Positions 38,152-48,780 are shown, counted from the stretch's first letter. The stretch is DNA of 64,000 nucleotides from Methylocella sp. (GCA_037200525.1 JBBCGG010000001.1:2832501-2896500), one strand, 5' to 3'. Notes: generated by a model from the sequence alone, not told the origin. Numbers and translations are program-made.

Positions 38152-40290
38152 ATGAATGGCATTTGGCTTGTCATCCTGACGGGGCTTTTATCAATAATTT
38201 ATGGCGTCGTGACGTCGTCGAGACTTCTTGCGGCTAGTCCTGGTTCGGCCAGAATGCAGGAGATCGCCGGCGCGATCGCCGAGGGCGCGCAAGCCTATTT
38301 GAAGCGCCAATATCTGACGATCGCCGTGGTCGGCGTCATTATTTTCATCGGGTTCGGATATTTATTATCCTGGACAATCGCCATCGGCTTTCTGGTCGGG
38401 GCCGTGCTGTCCGGGGCCGCAGGATTTGTTGGCATGAATGTCTCCGTGCGCGCCAATGTGCGGACGGCGCAGGCCGCAGCGCAATCGCTCGCCGCTGGAC
38501 TCGATATTTCATTCAAGGCGGGCGCCGTCACCGGAATGCTGGTGGCAGGCCTCGCTCTGCTTGGCGTCTCCAGTTATTTTTATGTTCTGATCGGGCCGTT
38601 AGGCCACGCGCCAAACAGCCGCGAGACCGTCGATGCTCTGGTCGCGCTGGGGTTCGGCGCCTCGCTGATTTCAATCTTCGCCCGTCTCGGCGGCGGCATT
38701 TTCACTAAAGGCGCCGATGTCGGCGCCGATCTCGTTGGCAAGGTCGAAGCCGGAATTCCGGAGGACGATCCGCGTAATCCCGCGACAATCGCCGATAATG
38801 TCGGCGACAATGTCGGCGACTGCGCCGGCATGGCGGCCGATTTGTTCGAGACTTATGCTGTGACGGTCGTCGCCACCATGGTTTTGGCCGCGATCTTTTT
38901 CGTCGGTCAGCCCGTCCTGTTCGCCGCTATGCTCTATCCCTTGGCGATCTGCGCGACTTGCCTCATCACCTCGATCGCCGGGACTTACTTCGTGAAGCTC
39001 GGCGCCGATCAATCGATAATGGGCGCGCTTTATAAAGGGCTCATCGCCGCTGGCCTTCTATCGATTGTAGGGCTCGCCGTCGCCACCTCCGCGACAGTCG
39101 GCTGGGGAGCGATCGGCACGGTCAACGGATCCACAATTTTGGGTTCGCATCTTTTCGTCTGCGGCCTCATCGGGCTCGTCGTCACCGGCTTCATTGTCGT
39201 CATCACGGAATATTACACCGGCACCGGCAAACGCCCGGTGGTTTCCATCGCCCAGGCCTCCGTGACGGGACACGGCACGAATGTCATTCAGGGTCTTGCT
39301 GTCTCATTGGAATCGACGGCGGCTCCGGCGCTGGTCATCATCGGCGGCATCATCGCCACAAGCCAGCTTGCAGGTCTTTTCGGCACGGCGATCGCGGTGA
39401 CGACCATGCTCGGGATCGCCGGCATGATCGTCGCGCTCGACGCTTTCGGGCCGGTCACCGACAATGCCGGCGGAATTGCCGAAATGGCCGGCCTGCCCAA
39501 GGAGGTCCGCCAGGTGACGGACGCGCTCGACGCGGTCGGCAATACGACAAAAGCGGTCACCAAGGGCTACGCCATCGGCTCGGCAGGCCTTGGGGCCTTG
39601 GTGTTGTTCAACGCCTACAGCCACGATCTCGAATATTTCGCCGCCAATCCGGATCAGTTTTCCTATTTTAGGGGCATGGGGGCGGTCTCTTTCGACATTT
39701 CCAATCCCTATGTCGTCGCCGGCCTGATCTTTGGCGGAATGATCCCTTATTTGTTCGGCGGCATCGCGATGACGGCGGTCGGCCGTGCCGCCGGCGCGGT
39801 GGTCGAGGAGGTGCGGCGTCAGTTCAAGCAAAGGCCCGGAATCATGGCGGGGACGGAGCGGCCCGACTACGGCCGAGCCGTCGACATGCTGACCAAGGCG
39901 GCGATCAAGGAAATGATCATTCCTTCGCTTCTGCCCGTGCTGGCGCCACTGGTGGTCTACTTCGGGGTGTTGTTCATATCCGGTTCGAAGGCGTCCGCCT
40001 TCGCGGCGCTTGGGGCTTCGCTGCTGGGCGTCATCGTCAACGGGCTTTTCGTGGCGATCTCGATGACCTCGGGCGGGGGGGCCTGGGACAACGCCAAAAA
40101 GAGCTTTGAAGACGGTTTCGTCGATAAGAACGGCGTCAAGCATTTCAAAGGCGGCGAAGCGCACAAAGCCTCTGTCACTGGCGATACCGTCGGCGATCCC
40201 TATAAGGATACCGCGGGTCCCGCCGTCAATCCGGCGATCAAGATCACCAATATCGTGGCGCTGCTGTTGCTCGCCGCGCTCGCCCACTGA
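38152..40290 (+). CDS. hppA: Membrane-bound H+-translocating pyrophosphatase, K+-independent type
   Basis: A 712-residue membrane protein with about sixteen hydrophobic helices that pumps protons out while cleaving pyrophosphate. The active-site region is [43 protein letters not shown] near residues 184-225; a second acidic cluster is at [12 protein letters not shown] and the third near [10 protein letters not shown]. The motif GNTTKA has Lys467 where K+-dependent enzymes have Ala, indicating the K+-independent class. It is convergent with bamE. Confidence 0.96.
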   Translation: MNGIWLVILTGLLSIIYGVVTSSRLLAASPGSARMQEIAGAIAEGAQAYLKRQYLTIAVVGVIIFIGFGYLLSWTIAIGFLVGAVLSGAAGFVGMNVSVRANVRTAQAAAQSLAAGLDISFKAGAVTGMLVAGLALLGVSSYFYVLIGPLGHAPNSRETVDALVALGFGASLISIFARLGGGIFTKGADVGADLVGKVEAGIPEDDPRNPATIADNVGDNVGDCAGMAADLFETYAVTVVATMVLAAIFFVGQPVLFAAMLYPLAICATCLITSIAGTYFVKLGADQSIMGALYKGLIAAGLLSIVGLAVATSATVGWGAIGTVNGSTILGSHLFVCGLIGLVVTGFIVVITEYYTGTGKRPVVSIAQASVTGHGTNVIQGLAVSLESTAAPALVIIGGIIATSQLAGLFGTAIAVTTMLGIAGMIVALDAFGPVTDNAGGIAEMAGLPKEVRQVTDALDAVGNTTKAVTKGYAIGSAGLGALVLFNAYSHDLEYFAANPDQFSYFRGMGAVSFDISNPYVVAGLIFGGMIPYLFGGIAMTAVGRAAGAVVEEVRRQFKQRPGIMAGTERPDYGRAVDMLTKAAIKEMIIPSLLPVLAPLVVYFGVLFISGSKASAFAALGASLLGVIVNGLFVAISMTSGGGAWDNAKKSFEDGFVDKNGVKHFKGGEAHKASVTGDTVGDPYKDTAGPAVNPAIKITNIVALLLLAALAH

Positions 40291-40364
40291 GGCGCGGAGT
40301 TTGGACGTTGGCCTCGGCGAAAGCCGGATCAACGGCCTTGGCGACAGGAACTCAAATAATTCCG

Positions 40365-40407
40365 TTGAAACAATATCTTGAGAGGAAATCGCGAGATATT
40401 GCTTCAA
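40365..40407. terminator. Inverted repeat between convergent hppA and bamE
   Basis: Fourteen-base arms with a single mismatch (40365-40378 and 40394-40407; TTGAAACAATATCT against AGATATTGCTTCAA), 15-base loop. Lies between two converging genes, so it may end both transcripts; no long U run is seen on either side. Confidence 0.5.
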
Positions 40408-40431
40408 GGGCGCGCGATTTCAGGGTCCAGC

Positions 40432-40923
40432 CTAACCAAATTTCATTAGGTTGAGGAACATTCCCTTAAGGAAGTTCGATTCGGCGCCTGCGGTCGGCGT
40501 TGTCCGGGAAACGAAATCGAACAGTTTGCCGTCATCGACGCCGTAATTGGCGACGCGTTCAACCTTTTTGTCCTTATTGAAGTAGACGGCAAAGACGCGC
40601 TGATCGACCAGTTTCGGCTGTAGAAATTGGACGCTGCGATCGGTGACCTGGGTGATGTAGTACCAGGCGTCGCCGCCCACGGTGGAGGTTGTCGTCGGCG
40701 TCCCCAGCAGGACGAGAATCTGCTCCGCCGAAGCGCCGACTTTGACGTCGTCAAGCGCTTTCGGGTTAGCCTGATAGCCATGGACGACTTGTCCGTCATA
40801 GCCAAGACAACCGCCAAGGCTCAGCGCAAGCGCCGCCGCAAAGGCGAGTTTCACGCGGACTGATCCAGAACCTAGCGCTCCAGCTTTTCTATTGCGGGCA
40901 GGGGTTCTGCTATCGAACCACAT
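40432..40923 (-). CDS. bamE: Outer membrane assembly lipoprotein BamE/SmpA
   Basis: A 163-residue lipoprotein of the BAM complex, which folds beta-barrel proteins into the outer membrane. The lipobox is LSLGGC, with Cys at residue 43; VKVGASAEQILVLLGTPTTTSTVGGDAWYYIT is the BamE fold. ATG at 40923 has GGAGG eight bases upstream, giving a long basic N-region before the signal helix; GTG at 40854 would give a more usual signal peptide. Divergent from the cytochrome bc1 chaperone gene, the usual arrangement in this order. Confidence 0.9.
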   Translation of the reverse strand: MWFDSRTPARNRKAGALGSGSVRVKLAFAAALALSLGGCLGYDGQVVHGYQANPKALDDVKVGASAEQILVLLGTPTTTSTVGGDAWYYITQVTDRSVQFLQPKLVDQRVFAVYFNKDKKVERVANYGVDDGKLFDFVSRTTPTAGAESNFLKGMFLNLMKFG

Positions 40924-41103
40924 TCTTCAAGCCTCCGAACTAATATCTTCCAGACGGATAACCGCCAACCATCAGTTGCATTTGCCGCGAGGCTGAGCGA
41001 TGCCTAACCTCCGGCAATGCCAAAAGCAAGGCGGCAATGGGCGTTCGGCCCACACCCGGTAGCGCTGGCAAAGCGACGTTAAACTTATTGAAGTTAAGCC
41101 GAG

Positions 41104-41667
41104 GTGAATTCGAACCCGGCCAAGTTGGATATTCGTCGCATGCTGTCCTGGCTGTCTCGCCGCTCCGCCAACCGTCAATTGATCGACCGGCTTCACGGCG
41201 AGATCATGGCGGCGGCGCGCAATCCGGTATTGTTTACGGACTATGCGATCGAGGACACATTTGAAGGCCGGTTCGAGGCGATGACCCTGCATGCGATGCT
41301 CGTGCTGCGCCAGCTCAATGCGATGGCACCGCCCGCGCCGGAGTTGGCCCAGGATCTCGCCGACGCCGTGTTCGCCCGTCTCGAGGAAGCTTTGCGGGAA
41401 ATGGGCGTCGGAGATGTCAGCGTCCCGAAGCGAATGAAAATCCTTGCCGAGGCTTTCCTTGGACGCAGCCTTGCTTATGATCAGGCTCTGCGCCTTGGCG
41501 AACCGGCGCTCGCGGCGGCTCTGGCGCGAAACGTCTATGCCGGCCGGGCGGATGCGCGGCGGTTGGCCAGTTACGTCGAAGCGGCGAACATTGCCTTAGC
41601 CAAGGCTTCGTTCGCGGTTTTTGCGGACGGCCCGGTTCCGTTTCCTGAGCCTGCGGCCATTCACTGA
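41104..41667 (+). CDS. Ubiquinol-cytochrome c chaperone family protein
   Basis: A 187-residue protein of the CBP3/UQCC1 family, which in mitochondria assists synthesis and assembly of cytochrome b of complex III. Seen are LHGEIMAAARNPVLFTDYAIEDTFEGRFEAMTLHA-like core, VSVPKRMKILAEAFLGR and LARNVY. GTG at 41104 starts the protein in this reading; ATG at 41140 is possible. It lies just before a DUF177 gene, as in other alphaproteobacteria. Confidence 0.88.
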   Translation: MNSNPAKLDIRRMLSWLSRRSANRQLIDRLHGEIMAAARNPVLFTDYAIEDTFEGRFEAMTLHAMLVLRQLNAMAPPAPELAQDLADAVFARLEEALREMGVGDVSVPKRMKILAEAFLGRSLAYDQALRLGEPALAAALARNVYAGRADARRLASYVEAANIALAKASFAVFADGPVPFPEPAAIH

Positions 41668-41696
41668 AGCCACACAACATTCCGGAGGCGGTTGCC

Positions 41697-42320
41697 ATGA
41701 AATTGAAGAGAGGTCCCGGCGCTGGAAATTCGCGCATGGGAGACAATGAAAAAGCGGCGCTCCCGACCGAAGCGGGACATTTTTCGCGCTTCGTCGCGGT
41801 CGCAGATGTCCCCGACACGGGTCTGAAGGTTTCAATCAGCGCCGATGCGGAGGAGCGCGCGGCGATCGCGCAAAGCGACGGGCTAGTTGCGGTTGAGAGC
41901 CTCTCGGCCGATCTCCTAATCGCCAGGCAAAACCGGACGCAATTCAAAGTAAGCGGCCCGTTGCGCGCCCGCATCGTGCAAACCTGCATTGTCAGCCTTG
42001 ACCCATTCGAAAGCGACCTTGAGGCCGAAGTCGAGGCCGAATTCATCGCTCCGCCCGAAAACCCCTCGCGGAAACGCGCGGGCAGGGATGCCGAGATGGA
42101 AGCCAATGTCGCGCGCCCCGTCGCCGCGCCGTTGGATGCGCTCGATCCGATCATCGATGGGCGCATTGATGTTGGAGCCTTGGTCGAGGAATTCTTCGCG
42201 CTCAATCTTGATCATTATCCCCGCAAGCCCGGCGTTCGATTCGACGAAGCGAGTTTTTCAAAACCGGCCGCAGAGGCGTCTCCTTTCACGGTCTTGAAAA
42301 AGCTTAAGGATGGCGATTAA
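41697..42320 (+). CDS. DUF177 (YceD-like) protein
   Basis: A 207-residue protein of the YceD/DUF177 family. Seen are SADLLIARQNRTQFKVSGPLRARIVQTCIVSLDPFESDLEAEVEAEF-type beta core and a C-terminal VGALVEEFFALNLDHYPRKPG. In other bacteria YceD sits beside rpmF and plsX and affects 23S rRNA or ribosome assembly; here it also precedes plsX and fabH. ATG at 41697 follows GGAGG by 9 bases. Confidence 0.87.
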   Translation: MKLKRGPGAGNSRMGDNEKAALPTEAGHFSRFVAVADVPDTGLKVSISADAEERAAIAQSDGLVAVESLSADLLIARQNRTQFKVSGPLRARIVQTCIVSLDPFESDLEAEVEAEFIAPPENPSRKRAGRDAEMEANVARPVAAPLDALDPIIDGRIDVGALVEEFFALNLDHYPRKPGVRFDEASFSKPAAEASPFTVLKKLKDGD

Positions 42321-42738
42321 GGAGCGAAGGCAAAGGTCAAGAAAATCGAAAAACGTGGCGCTTTCATCAACATCAGGAAGCGGAAGCGTCAAACCCTCTA
42401 CCATCCGAGGCATTTATCCTATAATCGAACAAATAAACGCTAAGACTCCTCCGATTCCGCCCGGATATGACCTGCGAAGCTGGTTCGCATAAAATCCAAA
42501 GAGTTCGTATCGAGGGCCCGATTTTCGCCGCGAACCTCTCTCCCAAATAGGATGATGCATCAATTCATTACGATGACCCTTTGGCCTGCTGCGAACGCGA
42601 CGCCTTGGCGCGCGCTAGAGCATAATTCCGAAAAATTGCAGACCTTTCGGATCACATCCTGTGTTAAAACAAAGAGATAGAGGGCATGAGCCGTATAGTC
42701 GGAAGCAATCATGGTCTAGCTCAGTTCCGGATCTTATA
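42321..42738. other. 418-base gap before plsX
   Basis: No gene that can be supported; a 60-codon frame at 42310 looks like run-on. It holds the palindromic repeat at 42620-42664. The promoter for plsX-fabH should also lie here. Confidence 0.4.
42620..42664. repeat. Palindromic intergenic repeat
   Basis: GCATAATTCCGAAAA ... TTGCAGACC ... TTTCGGATCACATC, followed by GTGTTAAAACAAAGAG and ATAGAG. The layout and trailing GTTAAAACAAAGAG match a repeat family very common between genes in this order. A partial copy lies at 45507-45548 behind ihfA. Confidence 0.7.
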
Positions 42739-43821
42739 ATGAAGCCAGTGCGAATAGCGCTCGACGTCATGGGCGGTGACTTTGGGCCGGAAGTAACGCT
42801 TCCCGGCGCCGCCCGCGCGCTCAAGCGGCGCGCGGACATAGCTTTCGCCTTTTTTGGCGATGAAGCCTTGATGCGTCCGCATCTCGACGCTTTTCCACAA
42901 CTCGCCGCCGTTTCGACCTTGCATCACACGGATGTCGCGGTGCGGATGGACGACAAGCCGAGCCAGGCGTTGCGCGCGGGCCGACGCAAGTCGTCCATGT
43001 GGCTTGCAATCGAAGCCGTTAAAAACAACCAGGCCGACATCGCGGTTTCGGCAGGCAATACCGGGGCCTTGATGGCCATGGCGAAAACCTGCCTCCACAC
43101 AATGCCGAACGTCGAGCGGCCGGCGATCGCCGCTATCTGGCCGACCATCAGGGGGAGGACGATCGTTCTCGATGTCGGAGCCTCGATCGGCGCCGATGCG
43201 CAGCACCTCGTCAATCTTGCGATCATGGGCGCCGCGATGGCGCGGATCGTCCTTGGCTTGGAGCGCCCCGCCGTCGGTTTGCTGAACATCGGCTCCGAAG
43301 AAATGAAGGGAATAGACGATGTCAAAGCGGCGTCGCGCTTTCTGCGCGAAAACGCCTTGCCGAATCTCGAATATGTCGGCTTCGTCGAGGGCAGCGACAT
43401 TGGCAAAGGGACTGTCGATGTCGTCATCACCGAAGGCTTCGCCGGCAATATCGCGTTAAAGACCGCCGAAGGCACCGCCAACCAGATGGCGCAATATTTC
43501 CGCGAAGCGGTCAGCCGCGATATCATGTCGAGGATCGGCTATCTTTTCGCGCGCAAGGCTTTTGCCGCCTTGAAAGCAAAGATGGACCCCCGCAACGTCA
43601 ATGGCGGCGTTTTCCTCGGTCTCGACGGCGTCGTGATCAAAAGTCATGGCGGCTCTGATATTTTTGGCACTTCGGTGGCGATCGAAATCGCCTATGCAAT
43701 TGCGCGCCACGAGTTGCTGGGTCAAATTCGCGAGTCGCTCGCGGCGTCGCACCAAGGACGTCCGACGCCGCCGAAGCTCAAGGCCGCGGGCGAACCTGAA
43801 TCTGCGCCCTCGGATTCCTGA
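42739..43821 (+). CDS. plsX: Phosphate acyltransferase PlsX
   Basis: A 360-residue enzyme that converts acyl-ACP to acyl-phosphate for phospholipid synthesis. [19 protein letters not shown] opens the protein; [63 protein letters not shown] and [10 protein letters not shown] follow in the normal order. ATG at 42739 fits the family N-terminus. Abuts fabH. Confidence 0.95.
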   Translation: MKPVRIALDVMGGDFGPEVTLPGAARALKRRADIAFAFFGDEALMRPHLDAFPQLAAVSTLHHTDVAVRMDDKPSQALRAGRRKSSMWLAIEAVKNNQADIAVSAGNTGALMAMAKTCLHTMPNVERPAIAAIWPTIRGRTIVLDVGASIGADAQHLVNLAIMGAAMARIVLGLERPAVGLLNIGSEEMKGIDDVKAASRFLRENALPNLEYVGFVEGSDIGKGTVDVVITEGFAGNIALKTAEGTANQMAQYFREAVSRDIMSRIGYLFARKAFAALKAKMDPRNVNGGVFLGLDGVVIKSHGGSDIFGTSVAIEIAYAIARHELLGQIRESLAASHQGRPTPPKLKAAGEPESAPSDS

Positions 43822-44838
43822 ATGGCTTCGAATGGATCATTTGCCGTGACACATGCTCTCTCGGGCAAGCTGCGCTCTGTCGTTGTTGGCCTTGGCTCCT
43901 ATCTTCCCAAGCGGATCGTCAGCAATGCCGATCTCGAAAAATCGCTCGACACGACTGACGAGTGGATCGTGCAAAGAACCGGCATCAGGCAACGCCATGT
44001 CGCCGGCGAAGACGAGCCGACATCGAGGCTCGGTTTCTACGCTGCGCAAGCAGCTCTGACTGACGCCGGCTTGACCGCGGCGGATATCGATCTTGTGATC
44101 GTTGCGACCTCGACGCCTGACTATACGTTTCCCGCCGTCGCCACCCAGATTCAGGCGGCGCTGGGCATGATCCATGGGGCTGCCTTCGACATCCAGGCCG
44201 TATGCTCGGGTTTTGTTTTCGCGGTTTCTACGGCCGACAAATTTTTGCAGTCGGGCTCGCATCGGCGCGCCTTGGTGATCGGCGCCGAAACGTTTTCAAG
44301 GCTGTTGGATTGGCAAGACCGCACGACATGCGTTCTCTTCGGCGATGGAGCGGCGGCGATCGTGCTTGAGGCCCAACCATCCGCGGGAACCGCCAAGGAT
44401 CGTGGCGTGCTGACGTCGCATTTGCGCTCCGATGGACGGCATCGGGAAAAGCTATACGTCGATGGAGGACCATCAACGACGAAAACCACCGGTCATTTGC
44501 GCATGGCCGGCAGGGAAGTTTTTCGCCATGCCGTCGGGATGGTCACGGATGTCGTCAGTGAAGCTTTTGCCGCCACCGGAACAACCGCCGCCGAGTTGGA
44601 TTGGTTCGTGCCGCATCAGGCCAACCGGCGCATCATCGACGCCTCAGCCGAAAAGCTTGGCATCGCTCCCGGCAAAGTGGTGGTTACCGTCGATCTGCAT
44701 GGCAACACGTCCGCCGCCTCGATTCCCCTCGCTTTGGCGGCGGCGCGCGACGATGGTCGGATCAAGCAAGGCGATCTTGTGATGATCGAGGCTATGGGAG
44801 GTGGTTTCACGTGGGCGTCGGCGCTGATCCGCTGGTAA
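43822..44838 (+). CDS. fabH: 3-oxoacyl-ACP synthase III
   Basis: A 338-residue KASIII that starts fatty-acid synthesis from acetyl-CoA and malonyl-ACP. The catalytic triad is visible: Cys128 in [11 protein letters not shown], His in VPHQANRRI, Asn in [24 protein letters not shown] and the glycine-rich end [13 protein letters not shown] are standard. Its ATG directly follows the plsX stop. Confidence 0.95.
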   Translation: MASNGSFAVTHALSGKLRSVVVGLGSYLPKRIVSNADLEKSLDTTDEWIVQRTGIRQRHVAGEDEPTSRLGFYAAQAALTDAGLTAADIDLVIVATSTPDYTFPAVATQIQAALGMIHGAAFDIQAVCSGFVFAVSTADKFLQSGSHRRALVIGAETFSRLLDWQDRTTCVLFGDGAAAIVLEAQPSAGTAKDRGVLTSHLRSDGRHREKLYVDGGPSTTKTTGHLRMAGREVFRHAVGMVTDVVSEAFAATGTTAAELDWFVPHQANRRIIDASAEKLGIAPGKVVVTVDLHGNTSAASIPLALAAARDDGRIKQGDLVMIEAMGGGFTWASALIRW

Positions 44839-45103
44839 AGTCGATGCCCCGGCTATCGTAACATGCCTTGATTTGACGAAGGATTTGCTCCAGACTTCCG
44901 CCGTTGTCGCATTTGGGCGCGATCGCCAGTCAAGTCACCAGAGCCGGTTAAAATCCAAGATATTATAGGGGTCAACGGGTTTTCGTTGATCAGAATCGGT
45001 CGGCTGTCGCCGAAAACGCGCTGGGAAGGCTGGACCTGCTGCTTTCCAGAGCTACACTTTGTCCGATCTACCGGCCAAGTGTCGGGTAAATAGAGATTGA
45101 GGA

Positions 45104-45499
45104 ATGACAAAATTTGCAACCATATCCGCTGCAGGAGAGCTGGAATCGTCGCATGCGCAGCAAATGGTTGACGCCTTGACGCAGCTGGAAGCGCGGACGA
45201 TCACGCGGGTCGATCTGGCTGAAGCGGTGTACCGTTGCGTCGGTCTATCCCGCAAGGAATCCGCAGCCTTGGTGCAAATGGTCCTGAATGAGCTTGCCGA
45301 CACTTTGGCGGAAGGGGAAACCGTCAAATTGTCTTCATTCGGGTCGTTCGTCGTGCGCGCAAAATCCGAAAGGATCGGACGCAATCCGAAGACCGGAATC
45401 GAAGTCCCGATCACTCAGCGGCGCGTGATGGTGTTCAAACCCTCGAGCGTGCTCAAGGCGCGGGTCAACGGACAAACGATCGCAGAGGGAGACGATTAA
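45104..45499 (+). CDS. ihfA: Integration host factor alpha subunit
   Basis: A 131-residue DNA-bending protein. [26 protein letters not shown] and [30 protein letters not shown]-type arm carry the bacterial DNA-binding signature, with the proline at the tip. It has about 25 extra N-terminal residues compared with enteric IHF-alpha. It follows fabH, the normal order in this group, after a 265-base gap that holds its own promoter. Confidence 0.93.
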   Translation: MTKFATISAAGELESSHAQQMVDALTQLEARTITRVDLAEAVYRCVGLSRKESAALVQMVLNELADTLAEGETVKLSSFGSFVVRAKSERIGRNPKTGIEVPITQRRVMVFKPSSVLKARVNGQTIAEGDD

Positions 45500-45506
45500 A
45501 CCCTGA

Positions 45507-45548
45507 TCTTTTGGAAAGTTGCAGGGTTTCTAGAGCGGATCATGCGTT
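45507..45548. repeat. Partial palindromic repeat behind ihfA
   Basis: TCTTTTGGAAAGTTGCAGGG, TTTCTAGAGCGGATCATGCG: shares GTTGCAG and GGATCATGCGTTA with the other intergenic repeats but lacks part of one arm. AACCCTG / CAGGGTT arms (45498-45528) could form a terminator for ihfA. Confidence 0.4.
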
Positions 45549-45657
45549 AGCCAAGTAGGCTTGGCCAAGCGGGTATCGAGCATGATCTGCCGCGGTTGAA
45601 GCAATCGGGCAAAGGTCGCTCTGAGATTGCTGCGAACGGCCTTGAGGTCGAAGCGAT

Positions 45658-46227
45658 ATGGATAAAAGCGCCGACGCATTTCGGACGATCAGCGAGGTTG
45701 CGGACGAACTCGATCTGCCGCAACACGTTCTGCGCTTTTGGGAGACGCGATTTCCGCAGATCAAACCGCTGAAGCGTGCAGGCGGGCGCCGTTTTTACCG
45801 TCCTCACGACATTGAAATTTTGCGCGGAATCAGGCGTCTTCTCTACGGCGAGGGCTATACCATCAAAGGCGTGCAGCGAATCTTGAAAGAGCAGGGCGCT
45901 CGGGCAGTCGCCGACCCCGGGTTCACGCCGTCTTCAATCTCCTCCTATGCGGCGCAAGATCTCCCCATTTCAAGCATTGAAGAACGGTGGGATGGTGATT
46001 TGATCGAGCAAGCGTCTGAGACTTCGGCCGGCCCATTGTTTGAAACGCGGCGTCCAGCGATGGCGGGAGAGGCGATGCTTGAAATCGACAAAAACGCGGC
46101 TGCGCACATCGATGCGGGTCCGCCATGGCCAACCAGTCTTTCGATGGAAGACGCTCGCAGGCTGAACGCCGCTTTGGCTGAGTTGCAGGAATGCGAACGC
46201 ATTCTCGAGACGCTAAGACGCCCGTGA
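45658..46227 (+). CDS. MerR-family transcriptional regulator
   Basis: A 189-residue regulator. The MerR helix-turn-helix occupies residues 8-75: [65 protein letters not shown]. The C-terminal half is helical without a recognised ligand domain. It is found next to ihfA throughout the order; the target is not established. Confidence 0.9.
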   Translation: MDKSADAFRTISEVADELDLPQHVLRFWETRFPQIKPLKRAGGRRFYRPHDIEILRGIRRLLYGEGYTIKGVQRILKEQGARAVADPGFTPSSISSYAAQDLPISSIEERWDGDLIEQASETSAGPLFETRRPAMAGEAMLEIDKNAAAHIDAGPPWPTSLSMEDARRLNAALAELQECERILETLRRP

Positions 46228-46321
46228 ATCCCCCTCGTTCTTATTGATTGAGACAACCGCGCTCTTTCCCGCATCGGAAACGTTGCGCGCAGAAAATGCT
46301 TTCTCTATAAGGGGTCGCAGT

Positions 46322-46399
46322 CGGAGTGTAGCGCAGCCCGGTTAGCGCACTAGTCTGGGGGACTAGGGGTCGTGGGTTCGAATCCCGCCACTCCGACCA
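46322..46399 (+). tRNA. tRNA-Pro (GGG anticodon)
   Basis: The cloverleaf folds: acceptor CGGAGTG / CACTCCG, D arm with GCGC / GCGC, anticodon stem CTAGT / ACTAG around loop CTGGGGG (anticodon GGG), T arm GTGGGTTCGAATCCCGC, discriminator A and an encoded CCA. It is the likely integration site of the element to its right. Confidence 0.93.
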
Positions 46400-46415
46400 T
46401 CTATCTCTTTGAGAT

Positions 46416-46451
46416 TTCGGGCGTTTCAGACTTTAGGCTGGAACGCCCGAA
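46416..46451. terminator. Hairpin between tRNA-Pro and the integrase
   Basis: A perfect 10-base inverted repeat (TTCGGGCGTT / AACGCCCGAA) with a 16-base loop. It sits between the tRNA and the converging integrase gene. Confidence 0.55.
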
Positions 46452-46515
46452 GTGATCAGAAGTGGAACCTAAGCGCAACGAACGCATGTAGCGGAACGGA
46501 AAGTCCCACGGATGT

Positions 46516-47647
46516 TCACGCTTCGGGCTTACCCGTTCTTTTCCGACCGGCGGCTTCCATCCCTTCCAAGACTTCATCATCCAAAACGTGCGCATATTTC
46601 GTTGTCGTTTCGATTTTGGAATGATGCAGCGCCTTTTGAACGAGCTTGAGGTTTTTGGTTTCGCGAAGAAGTTTCGTCGCGAAATCATGTCTCAAATCAT
46701 GGAAGCGAAGATCGGCTGGTACGCTCGGGCCAGATCGGCGATGCTTCGCCCGGCGCCAGAGAGTCTTTAAGCCGGAAGCCGTGATCGGCATTCGCTGGCC
46801 TCTCTCGTGAGCGGGATGTTTTTTCCTTGCGCGAGCCGCTGCATACGTAAAGACGTACTCGGTTGGATTCGCCATCTCTGCCATGAGAATCGCGCGCATC
46901 TCTGAAGTGATCGGGTGGTCGATTGGCTTTTTGCCTTTGCCGATTGTCCTAATTCGACCGGCCAGCAGGTCTATGTCGTCTTTCTTCAGAAGACATTCCG
47001 CCTGCCTAAGACCGGCCGCGCGAGCGAATGAAATGAGCGGCAGATAGTCGCTGCGCACCGCTGATTGAATAGCCCCTTCCTCGTTGCCCCGAACTTCCCG
47101 GACGCGTTCAGTCGGCTCTCTGAGGAGATGCTGGCCCCAATCAGGTGCGTCTCGAAGTACGACCCTCCAGACTTTGGACGCTCGAGTGAACATCTTTTGT
47201 AGTGGCTCAATGGTCGAACGGTTGACAGTGGCCGGCGCAATCAGCCGCGGCTTCTCTTTCCCGCGCTTCTTCGTGCGACCCTTCACGGTTTGCGAGCGCC
47301 GCCAAGAGACTAATTTTGCGACATCATCATTCGAAATCTGATCAAGCGGCATAGCTTTGCCGAAGTAATTGCAAAGGCGATTAAGATTTCGTGAGGGTTG
47401 TTTCAGCGCCGGAGTGATGTTGGCCAACCTCAATCCAGTAGCGTTGCGCTGCAGTTCCTATAGTCAGCGGCGCGCTGCGGGACAATTGATTGGCATCGAA
47501 GGAAGCTTTCGCTTTCTCCTTCTCAATCTTTTCTACTGCTTCTGCTTCTCGCTTAGAAGTTGCTTTCGTAAAGCCTGAAAATCGAATACCTCTAAATTGG
47601 AAGTCGAAGCTGTAGAACGGCGAGCCTTCCCTTTTGTAGACGGACAT
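46516..47647 (-). pseudogene. int: Tyrosine-family integrase, frameshifted
   Basis: Two frames on the minus strand. The first, from ATG 47647, gives MSVYKREGSPFYSFDFQFRG, the usual phage-integrase N-terminus, and stops at 47381. The second supplies the core-binding (RNLNRLCNYFGKAMPLDQI) and catalytic domain: Arg in AGLRQAE, HDLRHDFAT (His-x-x-Arg), KALHHS and the Tyr in TTKYAHV. The frames meet at an A run at 47387-47389; removing one A restores a single protein of about 377 residues. It points at tRNA-Pro. Either the gene is dead or the base is a sequencing error. Confidence 0.85.
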
Positions 47648-47871
47648 TGTCTACCCCCAAATTCTTTACGCGCTCGCTTGAACGCTTCAATATCGGCGGG
47701 GTCATAGGCATAATGCTTGCGCAGCTCCCCACGCCCTATGGCAATGCGCGGCAGCGTGCCATCCTTTACATGCTCCTGCAACATCCGCGGCGAAATGCAA
47801 AGAATTTGCGCCGCTTGTTTGGCGGTGAGCAGATGGCCGTCATGGACGAAGCCATCGTCAGTTTCACTCAT
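47533..47871 (-). CDS. Excisionase-like helix-turn-helix protein
   Basis: A 112-residue protein with an HTH_17/Xis-type fold: LLTAKQAAQILCISPRMLQEHVKDGTLPRIAIG, followed by DPADIEAFKRARK. Such proteins bend DNA at att sites and steer integrases toward excision. The C-terminal third overlaps the integrase N-terminus by 115 bases, and its start overlaps the next gene by 8. It belongs to the minus-strand chain of the island. Confidence 0.75.
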   Translation of the reverse strand: MSETDDGFVHDGHLLTAKQAAQILCISPRMLQEHVKDGTLPRIAIGRGELRKHYAYDPADIEAFKRARKEFGGRQCPSTKGKARRSTASTSNLEVFDFQALRKQLLSEKQKQ

Positions 47872-48550
47872 GGATCAGGCCAAGGCCGTTCTCGAGCGCG
47901 GGCATCGCGTCGATGTTTGCGCGGTGGACAGAGAAGGTCAGGGCGACAACCCATGGGTTTGCGTCCCATGCGGCGGTACCGTTGATGGTTCGCCAAAGTG
48001 ACTCGAAGCTGCTTCGGGGGTCTATCCAACCCGCAGCAGACGATCCGAGAGGATAATTGCACCATTGATCTCGGTTGCCGTGCGGGCTCTGTGCGATGCC
48101 TTCCGCGATCGCCTCCGTCTCGCTGATGTCCTGCAAGCGCTGGACGCGCACGTCGCTCACGATCAGCGTGAGCCTCGAAGCCCAGCGCGGCATGTGGATG
48201 AATGGGCGCAGTTTTCCATGACGTGACCAATCTATTGTCGGATATCTCGCGTTCAGCGAATCAACATGCTCAAGATGTTGCCGCGCGGATTCTTGATCCT
48301 CGGCATAGACCGCCAATTCATTGTGCCCATTATCCGTCAGATAATGCGCTTCGCGCACCCATAGGTGGTCGCCTACACTCCAACGAATTGGTCGCGGCGA
48401 GATCAAAGCGTTCGCATCCCGCATGAAAGAGCCATCAGCGACTGCTTCGGCTAGCGGCTGCGGCTTTATGATTCTTCTGGTCTGCGTCTTCCGGCCGTCG
48501 AGCAAAGCCCGGATCATCGGCGCGCTGAATGGGATAGGGCGGTCGCTCAT
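47864..48550 (-). CDS. Phage-associated ASCH-like protein
   Basis: A 228-residue protein of a family frequent in alphaproteobacterial prophages: IPFSAPMIRALLDGRKTQTRRIIKPQP, GDHLWVREAHYL, and a strongly conserved MPRWASRLTLIVSDVRVQRLQDISETEAIAEG. The opening and the GD(x)LWVRE motif suggest an ASCH/PUA-like RNA- or nucleotide-binding fold. Biochemical role is not known to me. Chained by ATGA overlap to the gene upstream. Confidence 0.75.
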   Translation of the reverse strand: MSDRPIPFSAPMIRALLDGRKTQTRRIIKPQPLAEAVADGSFMRDANALISPRPIRWSVGDHLWVREAHYLTDNGHNELAVYAEDQESARQHLEHVDSLNARYPTIDWSRHGKLRPFIHMPRWASRLTLIVSDVRVQRLQDISETEAIAEGIAQSPHGNRDQWCNYPLGSSAAGWIDPRSSFESLWRTINGTAAWDANPWVVALTFSVHRANIDAMPALENGLGLIHE

Positions 48551-48780
48551 GCCTTTTCCTTACTCGCCTGAATGGCGGCGGCCCTGATAGCGTCTGAGTT
48601 TGGATAGATAGGCCGATTGACGAGATGGCCGATCCGGTCAACCGCGTGACTTTGCAACGTTGCCAGCGGGCCAGCCTTGCGGCTTTGCTGGGCGTAGTCA
48701 CCCCTTGCTGCGTTAGTAGGGCGGTGGATTATCGTGTTACCCCGCTTCCCATCTACCCAAACTGAGACGCTATTGCTCAT
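48547..48780 (-). CDS. Small island protein, unknown
   Basis: 77 residues, no recognised domain: NSVSVWVDGKRGNTIIHRPTNAARGDYAQQSRKAG. Supported as a gene by 4-base ATGA overlaps with both neighbours, a hallmark of this operon. Confidence 0.6.
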   Translation of the reverse strand: MSNSVSVWVDGKRGNTIIHRPTNAARGDYAQQSRKAGPLATLQSHAVDRIGHLVNRPIYPNSDAIRAAAIQASKEKA

